From the NCBI GenBank assembly GCA_003149915.1, contig QAMK01000016.1, positions 1 through 12,362 of the forward strand: a stretch of 12,362 bases of DNA, read 5' to 3'. Under the pieces are notes generated by a model, which saw only the letters and a list, made by a program, of their open reading frames with translations, was not told the origin of the DNA and ran no database searches. Positions 6,051 to 11,286 of this stretch are shown here, in pieces. This stretch comes from Bacillota bacterium. GTDB taxonomy: Bacteria > Bacillota_I > Bacilli_A > RF39 > UBA660. Each line of letters starts with the position of its first letter. The first letter of the stretch is position 1. The position numbers and the translations under genes were made by a program.

Positions 6051-6710
6051 ATGAGTAAGAAAAAAGTTCGGTTTCTATTATTGATTGTTTTCCTTTTGAT
6101 TGTGTTGGTACTCGGTTACTATGTTTTGTATACAATCAACTATATCCCGCATAAAAAGTATAGCAATGCTGATTTTGGAATCGAACCATACATTAGTAAG
6201 GTCGATATGGATCAAGATGGTTTAGATGATCAAAGTGATATTTTAGAGGGCGTTCGGGAATATATTGCGACGAAGCCGCATTATCAAAGTAAGTATTATG
6301 ATGGCGGGTATCCCGATGATCGTAATGGTGTCTGTACGGATGTCGTTGCCTTTGGGCTACTTCATGCTGGCTATGATTTGAGGAACCTTGTGTATGAAGA
6401 TGTTCAGGAAAACCGCGATGCATATAATATTGAAACAATCGACCGAAATATTGATTTCAGAAGAGTTCGAAATTTAAAAGTTTTTTTGGCAAGAAATGCG
6501 ATTTCTCTTACAACAGATGTTTCCGATATTGCAGAGTGGCAAGGCGGAGATATTGTCGTGTTTGAAAATCATATCGGAATTGTATCCGATTATAGAAATC
6601 GTAACGGGGTTCCTTTTCTCATTCATAACGGCAGTAATTTTCAAAGATACTATGAAGAAGATGTCTTAGAAATTAGAGACGATATCGTCGGTCATTACCG
6701 GATGTCATAA
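6051..6710 (+). CDS. membrane-anchored DUF1287 protein (YijF-like, NlpC/P60-type fold)
   Basis: A 219-residue protein with a single N-terminal membrane anchor (about residues 6-28, after a KKK start) and an extracytoplasmic domain. The domain matches DUF1287 (COG3738): GVCTDVVAFGLLHAGYDL (93-110), NIDFRRVRNLKVFL (133-146), GDIVVFENHIGIVSD (166-180), IHNGS, and a closing GHYRM. Cys95 and His174 are placed like the catalytic Cys and His of NlpC/P60-type peptidases or amidases, so a cell-wall or envelope role is likely but not proven. DMDQDGLDD (52-60), just after the anchor, looks like a calcium-binding DxDxDG loop, which I do not expect in the family. The start at 6051 has GGTGAT (6041-6046) before it; an in-frame TTG at 6039 is less likely. 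Confidence 0.82.
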   Translation: MSKKKVRFLLLIVFLLIVLVLGYYVLYTINYIPHKKYSNADFGIEPYISKVDMDQDGLDDQSDILEGVREYIATKPHYQSKYYDGGYPDDRNGVCTDVVAFGLLHAGYDLRNLVYEDVQENRDAYNIETIDRNIDFRRVRNLKVFLARNAISLTTDVSDIAEWQGGDIVVFENHIGIVSDYRNRNGVPFLIHNGSNFQRYYEEDVLEIRDDIVGHYRMS

Positions 6711-6712
6711 AA

Positions 6713-6739
6713 AAAGAATATCATGATTCGATATTCTTT
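6713..6739 (-). terminator. intrinsic terminator acting on minus-strand transcription
   Basis: Perfect 10-bp arms AAAGAATATC (6713-6722) / GATATTCTTT (6730-6739) with a 7-nt loop. Read on the minus strand the stem is followed by seven T (from the A run at 6709-6715). On the plus strand the T tract is short and broken. The main direction therefore serves a minus-strand gene, whose remnant lies immediately upstream of it. Confidence 0.7.
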
Positions 6740-6804
6740 ACTTGGTATTCACTTTTGATGATTGCATCGATTTCTTCTGGATTTTCTTTGTTATGGATAA
6801 ATTT
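6721..6804 (-). pseudogene. 3' remnant of an unidentified minus-strand gene
   Basis: On the minus strand a 27-codon frame ends in NPEEIDAIIKSEYQVKNIES followed by TGA (6723-6721), right at a terminator of the correct orientation. Upstream it meets an in-frame TAG at 6807-6805, exactly where the sirtuin-like sequence of the opposite strand begins. The charged, regular composition looks like a true protein C-terminus, but it is too short to assign to a family. Confidence 0.4.
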
Positions 6805-7200
6805 CTACCAATTAGAAAGATGAGAGAGCAAGATAAAGATTGTAAAGTGCCTACGAACTTGGTTCCTCGTTGTCCTAGATGTCATGAAGTGATGGAAGTA
6901 AATTTACGAAAAGATGATACGTTTGTAGAAGATGCACATTGGCATACTCAAAACGAACGATACGAACAATTTTTAAATCGTTACCAAGACCGCAAACTCG
7001 TTTTAATGGAACTGGGTGTCGGTTGGAATACACCGGGAATTATTCGAATTCCATTTGAAGAACTTACCAATCAGCATTCTTCTGTTACTTTGATTCGAGT
7101 CAATCAAGATAGTTTACAATCTTTGTATCCGTTATCCAAACGATTGATTGCGACTTCAGAAGATTGTTGTGAATTTTTACGTAAGTTGGTAGAATATTAG
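6793..7200 (+). pseudogene. sirtuin (SIR2 family, SirTM-like) gene, 3' half only
   Basis: The protein matches the C-terminal half of Sir2-family NAD-dependent deacylases, most like the macrodomain-linked SirTM type: KVPTNLVPRCPRCHEVM, VNLRKDDTFVEDAHWH, RYEQFL, then ELGVGWNTPGIIRIPFE, which contributes to the NAD site, and a late IRVNQ. The first half of the fold, with the NAD-binding GxGxS-type segment and the catalytic His region, is missing. Upstream, the same frame passes into sequence that reads sensibly only on the other strand. An ATG at 6793 exists but has no ribosome site, so the product is very probably not made or not active. The normal SirTM neighbours (macrodomain, lipoylation genes) are not visible here. 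Confidence 0.75.
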
Positions 7201-7208
7201 AAAATTTC

Positions 7209-7237
7209 TTTCGTTTTTAAAACGTTTATAGTATACT
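7209..7237 (+). promoter_or_regulatory. promoter of the ABC-F leader transcript
   Basis: TATACT (7232-7237) is a good -10, with a weak TTTCGT (7209-7214) 17 bases upstream as possible -35. Transcription would start near 7244, just ahead of the first leader peptide's ribosome site, giving a leader of about 215 nt before the ABC-F start. Confidence 0.5.
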
Positions 7238-7262
7238 GATATTAAGAAAAAGGTGATTACGA

Positions 7263-7307
7263 ATGAACAATCTATTTTGGAAATCTATTTTAAACCATGG
7301 AAATTAG
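7263..7307 (+). CDS. leader peptide 1 of the ABC-F gene
   Basis: A 14-residue frame, MNNLFWKSILNHGN, has an excellent ribosome site AGGTGA (7251-7256) six bases before the ATG. The sequence that encodes it also carries RNA structure: AACAATCTA (7266-7274) pairs perfectly with TAGATTGTT (7305-7313), which includes the stop codon. The motif AATCTATTTT occurs twice (7269-7278, 7282-7291), allowing alternative pairing. Position between a promoter and a terminator upstream of an ABC-F gene is the usual layout of a ribosome-sensing attenuator. Its role would be to report a drug-stalled ribosome; which drug cannot be read from the peptide. Confidence 0.7.
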   Translation: MNNLFWKSILNHGN

Positions 7308-7346
7308 ATTGTTTTCATTTTATGTAACTTATTTTATCGATTATAG

Positions 7347-7384
7347 AACACTTTCTATTCCATTAGAGTAGAAAGTGTTTTTTG
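7347..7384 (+). terminator. attenuator terminator in the ABC-F leader
   Basis: Perfect 11-bp arms AACACTTTCTA (7347-7357) / TAGAAAGTGTT (7369-7379), an 11-nt loop and six T (7378-7383). It lies between the two leader peptides and 75 bases before the ABC-F start, so it must be read through for expression. TGGAA within leader peptide 1 (7278-7282 and 7298-7302) could pair with TTCCA in the loop, but a convincing antiterminator is not obvious. Confidence 0.8.
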
Positions 7385-7396
7385 GGAGGTGGGAAC

Positions 7397-7417
7397 ATGA
7401 GAATAGATAGGAGATAA
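7397..7417 (+). CDS. leader peptide 2 of the ABC-F gene
   Basis: A six-codon frame, MRIDRR, follows the terminator and has a very strong ribosome site, GGGAGGTGGG (7384-7393). It ends at TAA 7415-7417, inside the first of three overlapping hairpins that lead up to the ABC-F start. The layout is that of erm-type leader peptides, although the Arg-x-Arg stall motif known for macrolides is not present. Confidence 0.6.
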   Translation: MRIDRR

Positions 7418-7458
7418 GTTTGGCATAAACTTCGATTATGCCAGAGAGGAAGGCATAA
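7416..7458 (+). promoter_or_regulatory. translational switch: three mutually exclusive hairpins before the ABC-F start
   Basis: Hairpin 1 is AAGTTT (7416-7421) with AAACTT (7427-7432). Hairpin 2 is GGCATAA (7422-7428) with TTATGCC (7436-7442). Hairpin 3 is TTATGCC (7436-7442) with a second GGCATAA (7452-7458), directly before ATG 7460. Hairpins 1 and 3 can coexist and would trap the ribosome site AGAGAGGAA (7443-7451) in a loop. Hairpin 2 excludes both and frees it. A ribosome held on leader peptide 2 would break hairpin 1 and favour hairpin 2. Confidence 0.65.
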
Positions 7459-7459
7459 G

Positions 7460-8962
7460 ATGTTTGAAATAAAAAATTTAAGTATTCAGATTCACAATCA
7501 GTATTTTATTCGCAATTTGTCTCTTACCCTGAATGCTGGTGATAAACTGGCTATCATCGGGGAAGAGGGAAATGGAAAGTCGACGTTGCTCAAGGTCATT
7601 TTAGGGATTTGTCCTTATGCAGAAGTGGAAGGAACGATTTTTTCTAAAAATCATTCGATCGGTTATTTGCCGCAGATGTTAGAAAGTAACGATTTGCAAA
7701 AGACCGGGTATGAGTATTTATTCAAGAGTTTGGAAGATTATTATAACCAAGTGAATTTTCTTTATCAAAATTTAGAACGGCTTCATATCGATGATTCGTT
7801 GTTAGAACGGACGTTATCTTGTATGTCCGGAGGAGAAAAAGTAAAACTGAGTATTTTAAAATTGCTGTTAGAGAAACCAGATATTTTATTTTTAGATGAA
7901 CCCACGAACGATTTGGATATCGAAACATTGGAGTGGCTTGAACATTTTATTGTAGAGACGAAATGCCCAGTTGTGTATGTGTCGCATGATGAGACGTTAC
8001 TTTCCCATACAGCGAATTGCATTTTACATTTGGAACGAATTTATCGAAAGACAGAATGTAAGCATACGTTTTACCGCACGACTTACGATGATTATGTTCG
8101 GATGCGTCGTGAGTCCCTTGTGAAAGAGACGATGATCGCAAAGCAAGAACAGAGGGATTATCAAAAAAGAGAAGAAAAGCTTCGGCAGGTGATGCAGAAG
8201 GTGGAATACCAACAAAATACGATTTCACGAAGCAATCCACATGGCGGACGTTTGTTAAAGAAAAAGATGCATTCTTTGAAATCACAAGAAAGAAAGTTAC
8301 ACGATACCAATTTGGCAAAAGTTCCAGATGTGGAGGAAGGAATTTCTTTTCGTTTTGAGGATGTCACCATTCCGCGATTTAAAAAGATTCTCACGATCGA
8401 CATTCCAACGTTTCAAGTAGATACTAGAGTGTTAGCAACTAATCTTCATTTGGAAGTTATGGGAAATGAGAAAGTATGTATCATCGGTTCGAATGGTATT
8501 GGAAAAAGTACGTTTTTAAAAACAATTTATGAGACTTTACGAAACAGGTCCGATATTCGTGTCGGATACATGCCTCAAAATTACGAGGATGCTTGGGATG
8601 AGAATCAATCTGTATTGGAATTTTTATCTTCTATTGGCAATAAAGAGGAAATGCAAAAAGCAATGACTTATTTAGGAAATATGAAATTTACAGTAGAAGA
8701 GATGAACGGCAGTATTCGAAATTTGAGTGGCGGTAGTAAAGCAAAGTTGCTTCTTACTCGCTTTGTATTAGAAAAAGTAGATGTATTACTTTTGGATGAA
8801 CCTACTAGAAATGTTAGTCCGTTATCCAATCCGGTTATACGCGATGTGTTAAGAAAGTTTCAAGGAACAATCATCAGTGTTTCTCATGACCGAAAATATA
8901 TTTCTGAAGTTGCTACTCGTGTATATCGTTTTACCAAAAACGGATTGGTTTTAGAGAGGTAA
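7460..8962 (+). CDS. ABC-F family ATP-binding protein, possible ribosomal protection factor
   Basis: A 500-residue protein with two ATPase domains and no membrane segment, as in ABC-F proteins, which act on the ribosome; several members displace antibiotics. Domain 1 has Walker A GEEGNGKST (34-42), signature MSGGEK (122-127), Walker B ILFLDEP (142-148) and switch SHDE (175-178). A basic, helical linker (about 200-290) fits the P-site tRNA-interacting region. Domain 2 has Walker A GSNGIGKST (343-351), signature LSGGSK (422-427), Walker B VLLLDEP (442-448) and SHDR. After Walker B, domain 2 reads TRNVSPLSNP where domain 1 has the canonical TNDLD. The leader with two peptides, a terminator and switching hairpins points to drug-inducible expression and so to a resistance-type role, but antibiotic and subfamily (Lsa, Vga, Msr or other) are not certain. 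Confidence 0.88.
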   Translation: MFEIKNLSIQIHNQYFIRNLSLTLNAGDKLAIIGEEGNGKSTLLKVILGICPYAEVEGTIFSKNHSIGYLPQMLESNDLQKTGYEYLFKSLEDYYNQVNFLYQNLERLHIDDSLLERTLSCMSGGEKVKLSILKLLLEKPDILFLDEPTNDLDIETLEWLEHFIVETKCPVVYVSHDETLLSHTANCILHLERIYRKTECKHTFYRTTYDDYVRMRRESLVKETMIAKQEQRDYQKREEKLRQVMQKVEYQQNTISRSNPHGGRLLKKKMHSLKSQERKLHDTNLAKVPDVEEGISFRFEDVTIPRFKKILTIDIPTFQVDTRVLATNLHLEVMGNEKVCIIGSNGIGKSTFLKTIYETLRNRSDIRVGYMPQNYEDAWDENQSVLEFLSSIGNKEEMQKAMTYLGNMKFTVEEMNGSIRNLSGGSKAKLLLTRFVLEKVDVLLLDEPTRNVSPLSNPVIRDVLRKFQGTIISVSHDRKYISEVATRVYRFTKNGLVLER

Positions 8963-9015
8963 ACTGTTGGTTTCCAAAAAGAAACTAATAGAATATCACT
9001 GGTTTCCTTCTTTTG

Positions 9016-9024
9016 TGTTATGAT
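9016..9024 (+). promoter_or_regulatory. extended -10 promoter for the XRE gene
   Basis: TGTTATGAT (TGN plus TATGAT) lies 18 bases before the start codon at 9043. No clear -35 hexamer is visible. Between the ABC-F stop and this element there is only a weak GAAAC/GTTTC inverted repeat, so readthrough from the ABC-F gene is possible. Confidence 0.5.
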
Positions 9025-9042
9025 GATATCAGGAGGACGAAT

Positions 9043-9465
9043 ATGGAAGAAAAAAAGTTTTGTGATGTGATTGTTGAATTACGAAAAAAGAATGGATTTA
9101 CCCAACAGGAACTTGCTAGCAAGTTGAATATTACCGATAAAGCAGTTAGTAAATGGGAGAGGGGATTGTCTTATCCAGATATCACTTCCATTTCTACTTT
9201 AGCAAAAGTGTTGGGGGTCGATTCTTCTTATTTGATTGATTTATGTAAAAAAGAGGGAAGTGAAAATCCGTATCAAAAAGAGGATGTTTCTCATTTGATT
9301 CATCTCATCGGTACCGCTCTCGGTATCGCGATGGGAGTAGCGGTTATCGTTCTATCGATTTTAGGAAAGTTACAAACGAATCAAGCCATTGTGTTACTTG
9401 CAATCGGACTATTCGGCATCAGTTTGGCATCACTACTTCAAAATCACAATTCAAAATCGGAATAA
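9043..9465 (+). CDS. XRE-family transcription regulator with two membrane helices
   Basis: A 140-residue protein with an N-terminal Xre/Cro helix-turn-helix (about residues 8-66), including GFTQQELASKLNITDKAVS and KWERG, the standard DNA-recognition core. After a polar linker come two hydrophobic helices (about 87-107 and 114-133), then a short polar tail. The protein is thus probably a DNA-binding domain tethered to the inner face of the membrane, a common design in Bacillota. The ATG at 9043 has AGGAGGA (9031-9037) before it. It follows the ABC-F gene by 80 bases and has its own promoter and terminator. Its target is unknown; the ABC-F leader or the small membrane protein downstream are candidates by position only. 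Confidence 0.82.
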   Translation: MEEKKFCDVIVELRKKNGFTQQELASKLNITDKAVSKWERGLSYPDITSISTLAKVLGVDSSYLIDLCKKEGSENPYQKEDVSHLIHLIGTALGIAMGVAVIVLSILGKLQTNQAIVLLAIGLFGISLASLLQNHNSKSE

Positions 9466-9491
9466 ACTAGATAGAAATATCTAGTTTTTTT
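9464..9491 (+). terminator. intrinsic terminator after the XRE gene
   Basis: Perfect 10-bp arms AAACTAGATA (9464-9473) / TATCTAGTTT (9478-9487), a GAAA tetraloop and seven T (9485-9491). The stem starts within the stop codon of the XRE gene. Confidence 0.9.
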
Positions 9492-9505
9492 GTAGGTATT
9501 TGTTG

Positions 9506-9511
9506 TATAAT
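9506..9511 (+). promoter_or_regulatory. -10 promoter element for the four-helix membrane protein gene
   Basis: TATAAT lies 23 bases before the ATG at 9535, just after the preceding terminator. The -35 region is a T tract without a clear TTGACA. Confidence 0.45.
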
Positions 9512-9534
9512 GAAGAGGATAGGGAGAGGGCTTT

Positions 9535-9933
9535 ATGAAGAAGAAAAAATCTGTTTGGCTTCCTTTGTATGGATATTTTGTACTTTACATATTGTTAGAA
9601 ATTGCGTTTTGGATTTTCCGGGATGGCCCATTTTCAGTAGCAATGTTAGTCTACTTTTATCTGTTTCCAATTTCTATTTTTGTCGTTTCTGTTTTAGAAA
9701 GTGTGTGGCTTAAAAGTAAGAAAAAGTATTTTTTGATTTTGTTTTTCGGATTCTCTGTTTTGCTTTATGAATATACAACTTTCGGTCTTTCTAATATGAT
9801 TCAAAATGGATTTCAAACGATTTGGATACCGAGTATTTTCTATTTTGTATTTTATTCCTTTCTATCTTTTGCAGGAATGGTTACCGGTTACTACATTACA
9901 AAAGTGAAGATGCTTTCTAGTAAGAAAAAATAA
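9535..9933 (+). CDS. four-helix integral membrane protein, unknown function
   Basis: A 132-residue, strongly hydrophobic protein rich in Phe, Tyr and Trp. Four membrane segments are visible, at about residues 8-27, 34-54, 65-82 and 96-122. Short Lys/Ser clusters at both ends and after the second helix (KSKKK) suggest both termini are cytoplasmic. No catalytic or ligand-binding motif stands out and I do not recognise the family. The ribosome site is GGGAGAGGG (9522-9530) with ATG at 9535. It is a single-gene unit with its own -10 and a weak terminator, next to the membrane-bound XRE regulator. Confidence 0.7.
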   Translation: MKKKKSVWLPLYGYFVLYILLEIAFWIFRDGPFSVAMLVYFYLFPISIFVVSVLESVWLKSKKKYFLILFFGFSVLLYEYTTFGLSNMIQNGFQTIWIPSIFYFVFYSFLSFAGMVTGYYITKVKMLSSKKK

Positions 9934-9939
9934 ATTTCT

Positions 9940-9965
9940 ATCAGGTCTTAGAATCTGATTTTTTT
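9940..9965 (+). terminator. probable weak terminator after the membrane protein gene
   Basis: Short arms ATCAG (9940-9944) / CTGAT (9955-9959) enclose a 10-nt loop and are followed by seven T (9959-9965). The stem is only 5 bp, so efficiency is doubtful. Confidence 0.5.
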
Positions 9966-9978
9966 AACGAAATGAATA

Positions 9979-9987
9979 TGATATAAT
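9979..9987 (+). promoter_or_regulatory. extended -10 promoter for the flavoprotein operon
   Basis: TGATATAAT, the same element as at 6015-6023, lies 24 bases before the ATG at 10011. The -35 region falls in the terminator T tract. Confidence 0.6.
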
Positions 9988-10010
9988 GAATGAGAAGGTA
10001 GGTTGATGAT

Positions 10011-10649
10011 ATGAAAGTATTACTAATTAATGGTAGTCCTAGAAGTAATGGATGTACCGCTAGGGCTTTAGAAGAAGTAGAAACTGTTTTAAAAGAAGAA
10101 GGCATTGAAACGGAAACCATCGTGATTGGAGATAAAGATATTCGCGGTTGTATCGCATGTCGTAGTTGTGCCAAAACAGGGAAATGTATATTTGACGATT
10201 TGGTTAACGAAGTTGCACCTAAATTTGCAAGCGCGGATGGCATTGTTGTTGGAACGCCGGTCTATTATGCAGGTAGCAATGGTATGTTACTATCTTTCTT
10301 AGATCGTTTGTTTTTCAGTACGCATTTTGATAAGTCCATGAAGGTAGGGGCAGCAGTCATATCCTCTCGTCGGGCTGGTTCTACATCTGCGTTGGATGAA
10401 ATTTATAAGTATTATGGTATTTGTAGTATGCCAATTGTTACAAGTTCTTATTGGAACGAAGTACACGGTTCTAAAAGAGAAGATGTAGAATTGGATTTAG
10501 AAGGATTACAGACGATGCGCAATTTAGGAAGAAACATGGCTTTTATGCTTCGCTCCATTGCGCTTGGTAAAGAAAAATACGGGTTACCGAACATCGAAAG
10601 GGGAACATTTACGAATTTCGTCGATGGTTTAGAGGAGAAAAAATTATGA
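10011..10649 (+). CDS. NADPH-dependent FMN reductase-like flavoprotein with a cysteine cluster
   Basis: A 212-residue flavodoxin-fold protein of the NADPH-dependent FMN reductase / iron-sulfur flavoprotein group. GSPRSNGCT (residues 8-16) is the phosphate loop for FMN. GTPVYYAGSNG (81-91) is the second flavin-contact loop. Between them GCIACRSCAKTGKC places cysteines at 47, 50, 53 and 59. In iron-sulfur flavoproteins a compact cysteine set at this point binds a 4Fe-4S cluster, while many relatives with similar spacing carry none, so a cluster here is possible but not shown. The last codons overlap the next gene by 4 bases (ATGA), so the two flavoproteins are translated together and may be electron-transfer partners. 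Family call is firm; substrate unknown. Confidence 0.85.
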   Translation: MKVLLINGSPRSNGCTARALEEVETVLKEEGIETETIVIGDKDIRGCIACRSCAKTGKCIFDDLVNEVAPKFASADGIVVGTPVYYAGSNGMLLSFLDRLFFSTHFDKSMKVGAAVISSRRAGSTSALDEIYKYYGICSMPIVTSSYWNEVHGSKREDVELDLEGLQTMRNLGRNMAFMLRSIALGKEKYGLPNIERGTFTNFVDGLEEKKL

Positions 10650-11158
10650 AAATTGCAATCGTTTACAGTAGTGTAACTGGAAATACCAAAATGGTTGCGG
10701 AGGCAGTTTACAAAGAGGTGACGCAGCATCATGATTGTGATGTCGTCTATTTTGGAACTGTTTCTGATTCTATTCCTAAAGCAGATTTCTATATTTTGGG
10801 TTCTTGGACGGATAAAGGCAATGTTGCTGCCGGTATGGGTTCTTTCTTAGAATCATTAAGAAATACGAATATTGCATATTTCGGTACGGCTGGGTATCAA
10901 GGCGATGGTGAGTATTACAATCGTCTTTGGAGTCGTGTTCAGTCACATATTGATTCTTCTAATACTATTTTGGGACATTTTTACTGTCAAGGAAAAATGC
11001 CTATGGCAGTGAAAGAGCGTTATATGGCAATGATTCAAAATAATCCAGAGGATAAACAGTTGCGGGTTAGTTTGCAAAATTTTGAAGATGCTTTGAATCA
11101 TCCGAACGAACAAGATTTACAGAATGCCGCTAATTGGATTTCTTCTTTTTTACCATAA
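10646..11158 (+). CDS. short flavodoxin family protein, BilS-like
   Basis: A 170-residue flavodoxin. SSVTGNT (residues 8-14) is the FMN phosphate loop. LGSWTDKGNV (51-60) and FGTAGYQGDGEYY (79-91) are the two isoalloxazine loops. CQGKMPMAVKERY (114-126), followed by NPEDKQ and a helix with HPNEQDL near the end, is a pattern I associate with the flavodoxin BilS that accompanies the gut bilirubin reductase BilR. No BilR-like gene is in the window, so that link rests on resemblance only and no gene symbol is given. It overlaps the preceding reductase by 4 bases. An insertion sequence begins about 20 bases after its stop and may have replaced its terminator; only TAGC/GCTA (11159-11175) is left as a possible stem. 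Confidence 0.75.
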   Translation: MKIAIVYSSVTGNTKMVAEAVYKEVTQHHDCDVVYFGTVSDSIPKADFYILGSWTDKGNVAAGMGSFLESLRNTNIAYFGTAGYQGDGEYYNRLWSRVQSHIDSSNTILGHFYCQGKMPMAVKERYMAMIQNNPEDKQLRVSLQNFEDALNHPNEQDLQNAANWISSFLP

Positions 11159-11193
11159 TAGCTTCTTCATGGCTACGAACTGTCAATAATTTT

Positions 11194-11241
11194 TGAAAAT
11201 GTCATAAAAAATGAACAAAATTAACATATGAAAATGTCATA
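11194..11241 (+). repeat. two 13-bp direct repeats in the IS end
   Basis: TGAAAATGTCATA occurs at 11194-11206 and again at 11229-11241, and a partial third copy ending in TGTCA lies at 11181-11185. Repeats of this kind near IS ends usually bind the transposase. Confidence 0.6.
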
Positions 11242-11286
11242 GGGTGGTATACTATCGAAGTATATTGAAAAAAGAATAATAATTTG

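Noticed and set aside
7947..8318. Minus-strand frames inside the ABC-F gene
   Set aside because: Several overlapping antisense frames appear here, as expected opposite a long coding region. None has a start signal or family features.
9941..10243. Minus-strand 100-codon frame opposite the FMN reductase
   Set aside because: It is antisense to conserved flavin-binding motifs and starts without a ribosome site.
11161..11185. Outward promoter from the IS end (TTGACA on the minus strand at 11185-11180)
   Set aside because: The only -10-like hexamer in reach, TATTAT, is about 20 bases away, too far for a good promoter, and it would drive only antisense RNA.
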